Position numbers and translations under genes: made by a program. DNA of 64,000 bases, taken from the NCBI GenBank assembly GCA_951640165.1, contig OX621265.1, positions 16,877,001-16,941,000 of the forward strand, in the 5' to 3' direction. This document shows, in pieces, positions 48,780 through 61,085 of the stretch (positions are counted from its first letter, which is position 1; each line of letters starts with the position of its first letter). This DNA is from Pseudoips prasinana (lineage: Eukaryota > Arthropoda > Insecta > Lepidoptera > Nolidae). Under the pieces are notes generated by a model. That model did not search any database. It had not been told where the DNA came from and was given only the letters and a program-made list of their open reading frames with translations.

Positions 48780-50638
48780 ATATGAAGTAAGAGAAGCCAT
48801 TGACCAAGAAAAGAGTACTTACTTTAAGACACACCTTAACAGCAAAATAAAACAACCTAAAATATTATGGAAGTCCATTAAGAAAAACGTAACAACACAC
48901 AAAACCCAAAGCCAAGATGTACCACAGCACTGCAATAATCCTGAAGTTTTAAACAATCACTTCCTAAACATACCTGGTAATGATGAAGTAACTATATCTC
49001 ATCTAACGCAGTTTGAATTTGACAGGTTTGGTTGTGGCAGTTTTAAAATTCAGTTTGTTAATGAGGAACAGGTATCAAAGATTATCTGTAACCTTAGGTC
49101 AAATGCCATGGGAATAGATGACATATCACTGGACATGTTGAGACTGACTCTGCCACAAACTCTGACCACTCTCACGAGAATCATAAACAGATCAGTGTCA
49201 ACATCCACTTTTCCTGACTTATGGAAGACTGCTATTGTAAGACCAATACCTAAAAAAGATAGTCCCAATGATATCAAGGATCTTCGTCCAATAATCTTAT
49301 TGCCGTGTATATCCAAAATTCTGGAGAGGGTAGTATGCGACCAATTAAGCAAATATGTAGAACAATTTGTTATTTTACCTTCAAGGCAATCAGGCTTCCG
49401 TAAAGGCTACAGCACATCTACAGCTTTAATTGATGTAGTAGATAATATACTCCAGGCCAGGGATCAGGGCATGGGAACAATATTAACGTTACTAGACTTC
49501 TCTCGTGCATTCAACTGTATAAACATTTCGCTTCTACTGGCCAAACTGACGTACTACGGGTGCAATGCAGAGACGGTTAAGTGGTTTCATAGTTACCTTA
49601 CAAAGAGATACCAATTAGTACAGATTGGTGGTCACAAAAATAGTCATAATTTCTCATCCTCACTTCGTCAAGTAACTAGAGGTGTGCCACAAGGCTCCAT
49701 TCTTGGGCCCCTGTTGTTTTTGATTTACAGTGCTGACATCGTCCATTCTATTACTTATTGTAAATTCCATCAATATGCAGATGATCTGCAACTGTATCTC
49801 TCATGCCATCCCGCAGACTGTCTTGACTCTATAAGAAAAATAAATGATGATTTGAATAGAGTTTCTAAATGGGCATGTGAAAACACACTAGTCCTAAACC
49901 CATCAAAATCTAAATTTATGATTATAGGGTCAAAACACACCATAGATCTAATGGAGCAGTATTACCCCACTGTTAAAATCAATGGAGATTCTATGGAGCA
50001 GGTATATGAGGCTCGCAACCTGGGAGTTATTTTCGACCCACAACTACACTTTGAAAAGCATGTAGCAAGTGCAGTCCAAAATTGCTTTTATCGCCTCAAA
50101 CTGTTATATCAAATAAGACCATACGTAAACACTGACATACGCATATTGCTATGTGAGTCACTCATCCTCTCTCGTCAAAATTATGCAGACACAGTGTATG
50201 GAGCCTGCCTACTGGCAAGAACACAAAGGCTAATACAAAGCGTACAAAATGCATGTTCTCGTTTCTGCTTCAATGTGCCCCCACGAACACATGTAACTTC
50301 ATACATATGTAAATAGTGGGAACATGTTAAAAATGTCAGAGCGTAGATTACTTCACCTAGCAACACTAGTATTTGGTGTGGTCGCGAACAAGAGGCCTGA
50401 GTATCTTTACGAGAAATTAACATGGTCAATGGATGTTAATAGTTACAGAACCAGGTCTTCAGCTCACCTGATCTTAACCCCGAGACATAAGACTGCAGCA
50501 TTTCGTGGATCCTTCAAATATGCGGCCGCAAAGGTCTGGTGCAATATACCACCCCCTTTGAAGTGTCTGCAAACATTGTATACGTTTAATAACAAATATA
50601 AAAATGAATTGTTAGACCGACAAAAACTAATGTCATAA
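48780..50638 (+). CDS. CR1-like reverse transcriptase, one frameshift
   Basis: Frame 1 is open to 50316: KYEVREAIDQEKSTYFKTHL, RPIPKKDSPNDIKDLRPIIL, SRQSGFRKGYSTSTALIDVV, LLDFSRAFNCINISLL (motif A; the usual AFD is AFN), TRGVPQGSILGPLLFL and the palm motif FHQYADDLQLYLS. Then come ARNLGVIFDPQLHFEKHV and NYADTVYGACLLARTQRLIQ. A one-base shift near 50307 moves the frame, and SGNMLKMSERRLLHLATLVF, then FKYAAAKVWCNIPPPLKCLQ, completes the C-terminus at 50638. The annotated start inside the SINE (48736) is an accident of the junction. The Asp-to-Asn change in motif A would probably inactivate it. The endonuclease domain is absent. Confidence 0.85.
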
Positions 50639-50640
50639 AT
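48780..50640 (+). mobile_element. CR1/jockey-like LINE, 5'-truncated
   Basis: It starts immediately after the SINE tail and runs to the stop at 50638; the 3' UTR end is not clear. The endonuclease is missing. RT ORF described separately. Confidence 0.8.
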
Positions 50641-51565
50641 TTTCAAGCTACGTACAAGTACTATTTTATTATTTGAGGCTGAACTTACCCGTCTTTATGC
50701 ACATTTTGGTGGGAAGGAGTATCGCAAAATAACCACACACTTTTAGCGGCTTGTGTCAGCTCATAACAACTATGCCCTGACGTTCACGCAGCGACGAAGT
50801 CCATGGTAATAGCATCGCCATTACTCCATCAATGTTGTATTGTATTCATACATATTTCAGTTTTATGTCAAAATAATCACAATCACCACTCGTACCTATA
50901 CACCAAACATATTTACGCTATTAATTTAGTACTTGCGTATAATTACGAATCAAAATAATGTATTTATACATAGATTTTAAGTGATTCAAATTCCGCGTCC
51001 CTTTTTCTTTCATCTGACAGTCAGAATCCGAGAGTATGTAAGGATGACAGACAACACGACTCGATTAGTAACATAGATTAAATAATTAATGTATATTGCA
51101 ATAGTCGAGTTAGTTGGTTTTTGGTGTGTCGAAATAAAAGAAAAACGTGTGACAAGAATGTCGACATAATCACAAAATAATTTTATTTTTATTTTATATA
51201 CTGTGTATGTTACGTTATCTACAAATTAGTGTTAGAGTTATTAATATTTTTTATAAGTCTCCATATCCACATAATTATGTAGTATTTTAATTAGTTGTAA
51301 GTAAGATTATTAGTGATCAGATACCTACTTTTAAAATTGGCGCATTCCAATTACTGACACAGAAATTGTCCGATTGTTATTTTTATTTTAAGTATTTATT
51401 TTATTTTATTAGGAAAACAAACAGTAATAACAACTTATGCTAAGTAACAGGTTATTACAACTAATTACCAATTATATGTTTTCGCAAATGAATACAAAAA
51501 TAGCTTGTTTGCTTAATATAAGATACAATAAGACAACGAAAATGAGATTGAGGTATTATGCTTAA
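50640..51565. other. AT-rich, nothing recognised
   Basis: May include the 3' UTR of the preceding LINE. No other signal. Confidence 0.45.
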
Positions 51566-54178
51566 CTATACAATTACACTTGATAAAGCAACACAGTTAT
51601 TGAACCAATTCGAACCAATGTTTAGTAAGTGTACGCTTAAATACATGTGGCTTAGTTGTGAATAAGTCAAGATCAGAAAAGTCAACCAACTTATTGTAAG
51701 ATTTAGCGGATCTAATAAAAAAAGAGTTTTGTCTGTAGTTTGTATTGCTGTAGGGGACGTTGAGAAAAAGAAAAGGTACCCTGACCGATCTAGTAGGGGT
51801 GCGTAATTGTATCTTAGAGAGGAGATGGGGGGAGTCAATGGAAGATTGTGCTAGCTTCACTAGATATGAGATATCTGATATCCGCGATTTTTGCCCTTGA
51901 ATGCTAGCGGCTCTCGGTGCACGGCGAGCATTCAACCCGCCTCAACTAAAATTTGATTTATGGTTTTCCTAAAAAGCGCATTTTGAAGGTTTTGAATGTT
52001 CTGTATAGCCAGTAAAATAAGGTACAAAAGTGTATATGTTAGGTTATTTAAGCACAAATAAATAATATTCCATTAGCGTTTAAACTAGAGGTGGGAGTAA
52101 ATGTTAGTGTGTGAGTTCTAAATCAAAATTACAGAAAATTTAAATTATAAAGTGCAAAAATATTTAATATATCCATAAACTAGATGAATTACTGGATATG
52201 ATCATGCCCATTTGAATATTGTTCATGTGGAAGAATGACAAGAAAACACGGAACAAAAAGAATACACAAATTTTAAAAGTCGCTCACTGATATTCAACTA
52301 CCAATATTAGAATATTTTTGTTCCGTGAAGTTGGTAATAATACCTACGATTTGTCTATGCTCTTAGTATTAGAATTTGTTTTGGATACGTTTAAATAGAG
52401 CTCTAAGCCATTGTTATAAGGATCATAATGATTTTAAAATAAAATGTCAAAATGCAACCACGATTGCAGCGAGCACGGTAGGCATTTGAAATTTTGCAAC
52501 TGTGGTTGCAGAAAGCGATTGAGCGGATATAGTTCTTCTCTCCTTGAGTGGGAGTAGATGGTATCTTTTGCATCTCGATTCATAACTGGGATCCTCGGTC
52601 CTACTCTTATATTGAAGGTATCTCGTAAAGTTTCTCTGGATAGATTCAAGTCTTGAAATATAAATATCATATCGTGGGCTCCAAACTTGGGAGCAATATT
52701 CAAGTAAGTTACGAACGAAGGAACAAAAGAGTATCTTTGCTATTTTAACACAATTGAACTGGGAGCAGGACCTTTTTATAAATCCCATGGCTCTATAGGC
52801 TTTTTTTGCTGTACTATCTATGTGCTTTTCGTAAGTAAGTTTAGAGTCGTGGCTCACACCTAAATCTCTTATGTAATCTACCCGATTCAGTGGGTGATCT
52901 TTTAAGGAGTAACTATAAATTATCACTTTGGTTTTACGTGTAAACGTGATTGAGTGACATTTAGACACATTGAGGTCTAAATTGTTTCGCTGACAATAAA
53001 TTTCAAGCCTCCCGAGGTCTTGCTGAAGCAGGCAACAGTCTTCAACTTTTTTTATTTTTTTGAATATTTTCATGTCATCAGCATAAAGTAAAAATGACGA
53101 ATATTTAAAGCAAGTGTAAATATCGTTTATAAATATGTTAAATAATAATGGACCGAGTAGGGAACCTTGAGGAATTCCTGAGGGGACAATAAACCATTGA
53201 GATACTACACCATTCATGGCTACAGCCTGGGAACGATTCTCTATATAAGAAGTTAACCACCGATACAAATTTCCGTGAATTCCTGCGTTCATAATCTTCT
53301 ACAAGAGTAGTTTGTGATCGATGCGGTCAAAACATTTTGTATAGTCAGTGAAAATACAATCAACTTGACCGTTTCCATCCATGCATGATGTAGTAAAATC
53401 TACAAATGACAGCAGATTGGAAGTGGTCGATCGGTATTTCAGGAAGCCGTGCTGTTCGGGAATAAAGGCTGAAGAAAATGTGTTATATACTTGTGTGTAA
53501 ATAAGGCGCTCTAGCACTTTCCCAAACAAGCATAATTTGGATACCTATGGGTCGATAGTTGCTGATGTCACCTTTGTTCCCACTTTTATGTACCGGTGTT
53601 ATGAATGCCGATTTCCATACACTAGGTACAATTCCCTCCCTGACAGAACGCATATAAATAATCGTAAGTGGCTTCACTAATTATGCTTTGGCACACTGAG
53701 CGATGAATAACGGCGGGATGTTGTCGGGACCCGCTCCCTTCGTAAGGTCTACTGATTCAAGGAGCTTAAGCACAGATTCAGCATTTATCTCAATGTCACA
53801 TATACTTTGTGAGGGGTCGGTATAGAGACCGTTTCCTATGCTTGAGGAGCCCGCAGATAAGTCTGAATTTGAGAGGAAATTAGACTGAAAGTAAGTAGCA
53901 AAAACATTACAAATTTCTTCGTTAGTACAATACGAACAACCCTCTAAAGTCAAAATGGATGGGAGAGTGTTGGACCCCCTTTTATTCGATTTCATAAACG
54001 ACCAAATATATGTTTTGGATACGATTTTCGCAATGTAGGTCCTGTAACATTGTTCCTCTACGAGTTTAGCTCTGGCGCGGAGTAGAGTGAAAGCGTCATA
54101 ATTGGACGTGTTGCCGTAGATGCGATATTTCCGAAGAAATTTATATTTTTCTTTCATTATTTTTTTACCTGGTTCCAT
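51566..54178 (-). pseudogene. Jockey-like LINE ORF2, broken and interrupted
   Basis: Minus strand in order: YRTYIAKIVSKTYIWSFMKS, DLTKGAGPDNIPPLFIAQCA (54178-53681), stop, VWKSAFITPVHKSGNKGDIS with NYRPIGI (53677-53530), a shift, FGKVLERLIYTQVYNTFSSA, EQHGFLKYRSTTSNLL, FTDYTKCFDRIDHKLLL (motif A), stop near 53298, then IPQGSLLGPLLFNIFINDI, SSFLLYADDMKIFKK (palm) and LESIQRNFTRYLQYKSRTED. Coding is lost at about 52525 and resumes at 51900 with ISYLVKLAQSSIDSPHLLSK, VPYSNTNYRQNSFFIRSAKS to 51600, so about 620 bp seem to be inserted between. Confidence 0.8.
51905..52525. other. Probable insertion inside the jockey-like ORF2
   Basis: Both sides encode adjacent parts of the RT C-terminus (LLPLKERRT before, ISYLVKLAQSSIDSPHLLSK after), while the DNA between is non-coding. 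No clear inverted ends or target duplication. It could also be decayed host-element sequence. Confidence 0.45.
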
Positions 54179-54179
54179 C

Positions 54180-54345
54180 TGAAAACCAGCGCTGCAACAG
54201 TAATGTCGCAGCTAGTGCTGAGATGGGACCAATTCGGACTCGCACAGATAGCAATTAAGAACTTCTTTATGTGTACCTATATATTATTATTATCTGTGCT
54301 TGTTTACGGAATAAATATTTTTTCTTTCTTTTCTTTCTTTCAACC
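54180..54345 (+). repeat. Retroposon 3' end with AATAAA and TTTCT run
   Basis: CAGCTAGTGCTGAGATGGGA, CCAATTCGGACTCGCACAGA and TTTACGGAATAAATATTTT, followed by a TTTCT microsatellite. The layout is that of a polyadenylated 3' UTR. It abuts the minus-strand LINE. Confidence 0.55.
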
Positions 54346-54430
54346 CTTGCATGGGCCAGGATTTTGAAGAAAATGTAGGTATATATATTTGTTCGCAGAT
54401 TTAGAATTGATTATTTTTCCTAATTCTTAT

Positions 54431-54501
54431 ACGGAACTCCTATATTATTATGGTTCCGGTGATAGTATTAACTACCACCGGAACCATATAGGAGTTCCGT
54501 A
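54431..54501. repeat. Hairpin, about 30-bp arms
   Basis: ACGGAACTCCTATA + ATGGTTCCGGTGATAGT (with a 5-nt TTATT bulge) pairs with ACTACCACCGGAACCATATA and GGAGTTCCGT. It directly precedes the GCGCGACCGTCG repeat end. Confidence 0.8.
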
Positions 54502-54504
54502 GCG

Positions 54505-54555
54505 AGCGCGACCGTCGCATCGCTATACACACAAGGTCCGTCATAATAATAATAT
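54505..54555 (+). repeat. Repeat end shared with 565-612
   Basis: GAGCGCGACCGTCGCATCGC, ACACAAGGTCCGTCATAATA, then an ATA run. Confidence 0.8.
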
Positions 54556-55574
54556 GGAATTACTACCTTAATATAAAAAAATAAAAATGTATTTATTTCG
54601 TAAGTTTACAGATTTGCTTATTTGCTAATTGTGATAAGAAAACACGTTATTCAGCAACAATAGACGTATATTCAACTCTCCAGGATTGCACCATTACAAC
54701 ACTTATCCAACTTAAACTAAACTACTTCACTTCAGCATTATAATGAATGAAGGTACACACTACACACGATGTTAACAACGTTTCTGTTCCTGCGCTCGGT
54801 GAGCACTGCCGAACTTTGCAGCCATTCCAAATGTCATGAACGGGAATGAACTGAATGCATCGGTCATTCCGCTCATTCACCTCTTTTAGACAGATTATAT
54901 CCTTTTAATAAATATTAAATTAAATACAAAGCAAATACAAAGGTAATTAACCTTTTTAAGTAAACAAATCACCAAAAATGTTACCAATTATTTGGAAATC
55001 ATAACAATTGTTACAATGTTTGTTGAGTACTTATATTATGTTAATTACAAGTTGGTTCCGAGACCAACCATGTTGCAGGGATGTGTACACAAAATATGAA
55101 CCCTGTCTCTTAAACTAGGGAAATACCTGTATCTTAAGAAACAGTGTTCGGCTTGGATATTATTTTAATTGTTTTGCAAAATGGCGGAACGGTGTCGTTC
55201 TAAGCGTCTAATTAGGTACATACTTGACCGTACTTATAATCATAATCATAATAATCTTTATTCACAGAATACAGGTTAAAGGTACAAGTTGAGTGTTGAT
55301 ATAGTGCTCTATATTCTACCTTAAAATAAGGTATGCAAAAAGTATTTTTTATTTTTACATCATCTTAAATAGCATCCATATAGTGTCGTTTATTTTTACA
55401 TGATATGTAAAAATAAAGTCATATAACTGTTACCTTATGTTCTTCGCGTTTACTTCAGATAATGAAAGTAAGTAGGACTTTACATAATTTTTATTTGTAT
55501 CGATTATATTAATTTATCTATGAACTTTTTATTTCTAATAAAGTTCGTAGAGAAATTAATATAATCGCTTAATC
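54556..55574. other. Mostly unrecognised; two retroposon-end scraps
   Basis: CCTGTCTCTTAAACTAGGGA and ATACCTGTATCTTAAGA at 55105-55140 resemble 46905-46945 in the LINE 3' UTR there. AATAATCTTTATTCACAG at about 55250 looks like the start of a minus-oriented retroposon tail. Nothing else is supported. Confidence 0.4.
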
Positions 55575-55812
55575 TATATATATAAAAATCAATGCCACTT
55601 TTCGTTGTAATGTTATAACTCAACAACGCCTTTACCGATTTGGCTAATTTTGGTCTTGAATTACTTAGAGATTTTTTTTTTTGCATAAGTGTAAAATCAA
55701 CATCTTTTAGTAATTTAAAATATTTTTTTGTTTGAATAAATGAACTCAATATTCATTTTTTTTATTACTATGCCTTATACGTAGCAAAGCACGTACCGGG
55801 CCGCTAGTATAT
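55575..55812 (+). repeat. Helitron-like non-autonomous repeat, copy 2
   Basis: Starts near TCTATATATATAAAAATCAA and ends AGCACGTACCGGGCCGCTAG followed by T. It shares ordered blocks with 21000-21260. TC at the start and CTAG before T fit helitron ends, but no 3' hairpin stronger than GGGCC-GC is evident. Confidence 0.5.
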
Positions 55813-55859
55813 CATATTGGTGCTCAGCGAAAGTAGTCCTATGGAGAGTGTTCGGGAGA

Positions 55860-56330
55860 AGATTTAAACGTTTGCTACCATTTGAGGGAGGGACGTTGGA
55901 ATGTTTCCTGAGGATCGTCGAGGTATGTACAGCTGACGCACTGTAAGAATCTTACAGTCTGCATATAATTGTGTTGTAGGATAACGAAAGATTTTCCTGG
56001 TCATAACTTTTAATACTGCTCTTTGCGCTCGCACTACTCGTAAAAAGTTGGATTTAGATGCACCCCACCAAACCGGGATAAAATATCCTATAACTGATTG
56101 GCATATAGCATAAAATACCGCCTTTAACGTATCTAGATCAGCAGAACGTCTGAGGGGCTTAAATATATGGATGAGTCTCATAGTTCTAGTAGTGAGAGCA
56201 TCAATCTGCTTATGCCATCGCAACCCCGCATCAATTTGTACTCCTAGGTATTTGACGTTTTCGAATCTTATGAGTTTCCGACAAAGACATGTATCTGAAG
56301 GTTGTAGGCATGTGTGGGCGATTCAATTCA
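55860..56330 (-). pseudogene. LINE ORF2 C-terminal fragment
   Basis: Minus strand: LIRFENVKYLGVQIDAG (from about 56290), MRWHKQIDALTTRTMRLIHI, LRRSADLDTLKAVFYAICQS, VVRAQRAVLKVMTRKIFRYP and ILTVRQLY. It parallels the intact ORF2 at 6159-9110 (LRSSADLPTLKTVYYALANS, RAQRSVLKVM), so it belongs to the same or a sister family. The order breaks near 55900. Confidence 0.78.
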
Positions 56331-56439
56331 GAATCCCAAATATAGACAGAACCATTCAGACAAGGCGTACTAAAGTATATCTAAAATTTCGATAATGAAA
56401 CCTATACATAAGCTTGCTGTTTGGTGACGGCATAGAATA

Positions 56440-56665
56440 TCATCACCCCATCTCATCTCATGGGGGGCGTCGAAATCGACCGAGGGAATACCTACCAGAG
56501 AATGTACAGCAGCGTTTTTCTGTGAACTATGACCATCTTACTGCGATCGCCAATTCGTCTGCCAGAGTGGCGATTATGGTGTATCCCCCCCATTCTTTGG
56601 GGAGGCTTTTTCCAGCAGTGGATGTAATTTAGCTGACATGATGATGATGATAAGCTTGATAACAA
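56440..56665 (+). pseudogene. RTE-like 3' end, family 3
   Basis: CCATTCTTTGGGGAGGCTTT, TTCCAGCAGTGGATGTAATT, TAGCTGACATGATGATGATG. The inverted counterpart is at 63898-64000. It encodes only a short C-terminal scrap (…GGRRNRPREY…). The GATGATGATG tail parallels RTE family 1. Confidence 0.65.
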
Positions 56666-56679
56666 CTTAATATCGACGG

Positions 56680-57000
56680 GCATGTTGGCGTGGTTGCCAA
56701 ATGCTTGCTTTTCAAGCCGAAGGTTGTGGGTTCGATTCCCACCCGGGACAGATTTATTTATTTATTGGACTTAACTTAATTCTACCATTACAGGGAACCT
56801 AATGCTATAGAAAAGTTACAATTCAAATGCGATCATTGGCGCTTGTTGCAACAAGTTAGTGCGTGCAGTGGGTACCGTCAGCAACGGCGTAGTCTATGGC
56901 AACGGCGGTCGTCGCCGCCGCCCCAAGTAACCATCCGGCACACAAAGATATTTGTGTGCATGAACATGTCTGTTGTCCTGCGTCTGGCTGTAATTATCTA
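56680..57000 (+). mobile_element. tRNA-derived SINE (family 2), split copy
   Basis: Head at 56680-56752 (GTTGGCGTGGTTGCCAAATG, GGGTTCGATTCCCACCCGGG) and body resuming at 56948 (GATATTTGTGTGCATGAACA, TAATTATCTA). About 190 bp with a GC-rich GGCGGTCGTCGCCGCCGCC part intervene, probably another insertion. Confidence 0.72.
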
Positions 57001-58863
57001 ATACTAGCGACCCACCCCGGCTTCGCATGTGTCCAATGCTGATACTGAATATACCTACCTACCTACTACAGAATGTCCTTGTAAACAACGTTTACAGCTT
57101 TTTGTCATTCGACAATACAAACGTGTTTTGTTTAGAGGTTACTCTTGAATTTCACTCTATATCTATCCCGGAGCTGGCTGAGGTGAGCCTCACGCTCCGT
57201 TCATGATTCCTCAGTTCTTGCGGAAAGTTCTATTCTCTTCTTCTTCTCTATGTTCGAATGATGTTTTCCAGACATGATAATAATTTCTTTACAAAATTTA
57301 ATACTCGGAAATACACCTTAAAACTATACGTATGATTATGAACAAAATGCACAAATTATTATTAAGTGCTGCAGTTAAAAATACTGCAAAGTAAACTATT
57401 GGTCAGATCAAGCTACAGATAGTAAAGTTAACTGATAAGTTATCTGACAGATGTCATTCGATGCTTATTTCGGTGGTGTTTATTGTTAGATTTGTGTTTT
57501 GTTGCGAATAATTTATAAAATGGTAATATTTGATACTATTGAAGACGAAATTGATGAATTAAGTATTTGATCGTGAAACGGAACCGCGCATAAATCCGAC
57601 ACCGCTAAAAGAAAAACACCACCGAAACACTGCAACAAACAAAATGCATTTGTTGATATTAACATTTGAGGTTTATTTATTCGTATCGTACGTTTAATTT
57701 TACGCAAAAACGAAAAACAATTTATGTATGTATTTTTATTTGATAAAATAATACTTAGAAGATAAATTTGAAAATATTTATACACACCTGAAAATGGTAA
57801 CCATAAAAAATGAGTAAGAAATTTAGGAAAAAAAGTAAAGATATTTTTAGGTTTATAGGTTGTCTGTTACGTAAGACGGAACGACAAAATGCGACGTTGC
57901 CAAACCTACTAATTAGTAACTGCCGAATAGCTATCGGACAAATAAATTTACCGGGAAGGTGATGGTGAAACGCAATGTGTTTTATCCAGAACTTATATCT
58001 GTCAGTTTATTTATTTGTTAGTTAGCTATACGACTCTTTATTCGTACATTGTGAAACAGACCATTAGTAATATTCTTTCGACTAAAAACATAAGGTAATC
58101 AATAATCATAATTATTATCAACAACAAAAAAATCCTTAGTCTATTCAGTTATTATTTTTACTTAACAATAATTTTCGAAAACTTTCCCTAATACTAAAAA
58201 GCTCTTAAATGTAAATTCAAACCTAAATCTAAAGTCTTAGGTAATAGAAGAAATACCAAAAAATATGGTTTTAGGCTAATCCTATCTAACCTAACCTACT
58301 TAACATAATAAGGTACTTACATGAAATAAATATACATTATAAAAATATATTACTTGTAAAGAACGTACACACAATTTCAAAATAAAAGTCGCGCTGGAAA
58401 GCACGTTTTGTCTTAAAAACTAAATAACGTTAATATTTAAATACTATTTTACAATTTCTTATATATATATTTTTTAGCCTTTCATTGCTTCACCGGAATG
58501 CCTTCGCCCATTCGACACCCGATTTATAGGCACGCGCCGCCGGCCGTGGCGGTGCCGCCGCACCGCTATGTCCCTGCATTTTAAATCTGTAATATCTTCG
58601 GGAATATTCCGTTAAATTACATACTGTAATGGGTCATATTTATCTATATTAAATGGACAATGCATTTAAGGTACCTACTTAATTGGATAAGGATTAATGC
58701 TGTATTACTTATAATCAATTCGTAAATCAACCATTTTTTCAATGAAAATGAAACGGATAACAAATGGTTAGTTGTGGTATGGTAGTAATGGTAATGGGTA
58801 TTATAGTTTTAGATTTAAGCATACATAGGGACGGACAGACAGCGACAGTGACTTTATTTTATA
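57001..58863. other. AT-rich, no supported gene
   Basis: ACTAGCGACCCACCCCGGCT at 57003 begins a repeat-like block (to about 57090). At 57521 an ATG opens MVIFDTIEDEIDELSI, then a stop; a one-base shift would continue FDRETEPRINPTPLKEKHHR. It is not recognised and not called. A GC-rich GCCGCCGGCCGTGGCGGTGC patch is at 58527-58556. The rest is featureless. Confidence 0.4.
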
Positions 58864-59222
58864 ATGTCCTCCTAGCCGAATTCGGCCACGGCGGCCAGTC
58901 TCAACAGAGACTGGCCATCTGCGCGGGACATATTATAGTGCTCAAGTGTGTGCGCAAACACATGAGCACTTTCTATTCCATCGCTCCCATGATCCGATGG
59001 GACGCCTTAGCGACACGACCGGAAAGAGGTCAGGCACAGGACCGACGGCTTTACGTGCTCTCCGAGGTACGGGGATATAATACCGCCAACTCCCAGACTT
59101 CGGGCTAATGCTGTGAAAGTTTTACAGAAAAGTCCCAAAATCACTTTTGGCCCGACCCGGGATTTGAACCCAGGACCTCGTTAACTGCGGGTGAACACGC
59201 TACCGCTAGACCAACGAGGCAG
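58864..59222 (-). mobile_element. tRNA-derived SINE (family 3), copy 1
   Basis: Minus strand from 59222: GCCTCGTTGGTCTAGCGGTA (A box), GCGTGTTCACCCGCAGTTAA, GGTCCTGGGTTCAAATCCCG (B box GGTTCAAATCC), then a 280-bp body with CGGAGAGCACGTAAAGCCGT and GGCCGCCGTGGCCGAATTCG near its end. The head is complete enough to look like a tRNA, but the body and a second copy at 61086-61444 show it is a SINE. Confidence 0.88.
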
Positions 59223-59254
59223 ACATATTTATAACATATTTATTTTATACTATG

Positions 59255-59375
59255 TAGTGAAGTATGTATTTACAAAAGAAAAGTATTATACCAATTATCT
59301 GGTTTCCATAGTACAAGCTCTGCTTAGTTTGGGATCAGATAGCCGTGTGTAAAAAATGTCCCAGGATATTATTAT
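59255..59375 (+). mobile_element. SINE family 2, 3' half
   Basis: TATGTATTTACAAAAGAAAA, ATAGTACAAGCTCTGCTTAG and AAATGTCCCAGGATATTATT, matching 41495-41625 without the head. Confidence 0.8.
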
Positions 59376-59476
59376 TAATATAAGATAGGTAAATCGTTAA
59401 ATCATAAATTCGTTAATTAAATGCTATATCTAAATTTTTACTTCAATCCGTGTACTTAAACATCTATCTATATGTA

Positions 59477-59611
59477 CAGACGCCAGCACGTCCAGCCACC
59501 CCAATCCGTCAAATTTCTTTTATAGATTTTCAACTTTATCACAAAAGCATAAGGTTCACTTTCAATTGGGGAAATTGGACAGATTGGGGTAGCTTGATGT
59601 GCTGGCGTCTG
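59477..59611. mobile_element. 135-bp MITE with TA flanks, copy 2
   Basis: CAGACGCCAGCACGTCCAGC to GATGTGCTGGCGTCTG, TA on both sides (59475-59476 and 59612-59613). Same length as copy 1; the core GATTTTCAACTTTATCACAA is inverted relative to it. Confidence 0.88.
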
Positions 59612-60255
59612 TACAAAGTTGAACAGCTATTATTCGTATTTGCGTACATACCCATAAGGCTTGATATAATATGGTATGATAATGGCAATGTGCAATTTGC
59701 AAAGGGCACAATATTCGGTCACCCGGTCAAGGCAAAAATGTCTACATCAGTTGAGTGCCAATCTGCTTCGCGACCTGACGCTAAGTAAGTCCTTTCTTTT
59801 AAAATATTACTTTTTATTGCTTACTACCAGAATCTGTACACGGGCAATCCAAATGTTTATTTTTTTTATTGTTATTTAATTATTCTTGTACACACAAAAC
59901 ATACAATAAATTAACAAAAATACGAAGAGATGAATAGTACAAAGGTGCTGCTTATTTCGCAAGAAATTTCTTCCAGCAGACATTTTAAAGAGCTATAATA
60001 ATGTGTGTAGGTCTATAATACACTTACATACTAATAATTGCATATATACTTATATAAATATTAGGTATATCCAATTTAGACTTAACAATAAACTAAATAC
60101 TAATAATACATTCTACGAGGATGACATTGAAAGATAGTGATTTTTCGCTAGTCTTTTGAAAGTTTGATTAATTTTACAGTTTTGTATATTTTTCGGAAGA
60201 GAGGAAGAGAGTTGTTGTCCAATGGATCCAAAGGATCGTTAAATTTTGTTTGTAA
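59612..60255. other. AT-rich, nothing recognised
   Basis: The 112-codon plus ORF at 59450-59788 crosses the MITE and has no family signal. Confidence 0.45.
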
Positions 60256-60314
60256 GGATCACTTTCAATTGGAGACATTTGACAGATTGGGGTAGCTTGA
60301 TGTGCTGGCGTCTG
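60256..60314. mobile_element. MITE, one end only
   Basis: GGATCACTTTCAATTGGAGA, CATTTGACAGATTGGGGTAG, CTTGATGTGCTGGCGTCTG then TA: the right half of the 135-bp MITE. Confidence 0.85.
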
Positions 60315-60369
60315 TACTTCACCAATATACAACATTTTATACTTATTTATTTATTAAATTTTACGTAAA

Positions 60370-60550
60370 TCACACTAATATTATAAAGGCAAAAGCTTGT
60401 GAGTGTGTGTATGTTTGTTACTCCTTCACGTCTAAACGGCTGAGGCGATTTTAATAAAATATGTTATGGAGTTAGCTGACACACTGGGTTAACCCATAGG
60501 CTATAATTTATACAGTTTAACGCGAGTAAAACCGTGGGGCACAGCTAGAC
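60370..60550 (-). repeat. CCCGCG-type repeat, inverted and diverged
   Basis: Contains GTAAAACCGTGGGGCACAGC at its right side and TTACTCCTTCACGTCTAAAC, the inverted forms of motifs at 62006 and 12175. It is followed by a SINE family 2 scrap (AATGTCCCAGGATATT at 60567). From 60590 to 61085 only a family B LINE tail (60845-60915) is recognised. Confidence 0.55.
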
Positions 60551-61085
60551 AAATATAAATGAAAATGTCCCAGGATATTTTTATAGTTAAGTGTGGAAAA
60601 TAATAACATATAATGTATGTGTGTGTAAGAATTTATAATCATGTACCTGAATTGATCAAAAGTATGACTTTAAATTGTTTTAAAAATTAATTTACCAAAT
60701 TAATTAAAAAAAATGTACAGTTAAGGATTTCCTAAAAAAACAACAAAATATTATGAAATGATTTTATTTTATTGCATCTATTGAATAATTTGTTAAATAA
60801 TAATAAAAAAATCAAATTTAAATAATTATGTTAATGTAATGACTAATGACAAGTGGAAGTCTATAGCCTCTACCTATCCCTCTGGGAAATAAGCGTGAGT
60901 CTATGTATGTATGTTCTTTTTTTTATTTATTTAGCTAAATTAACAAAGATGGTTTTTTTATTAGTGGTAGTTAAACCTTTAAGGTTTGAGTGTACCACCT
61001 TACAATACGTCGTCGGCACTTAAGATTAACATAAATGTAAAAACATCTGTTTAATATAAGACTTCAACTAAGTAAATGATGATGA

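Noticed and set aside
57521..57660. ATG-initiated ORF MVIFDTIEDEIDELSI
   Set aside because: It stops after 16 codons. A shifted continuation exists but there is no recognisable family, splice site or repeat relation.
59150..59222. tRNA gene on the minus strand (also 61375-61444)
   Set aside because: The A and B boxes are good, but the unit continues into a 280-bp body present twice, with no mature 3' end. It is a SINE head.
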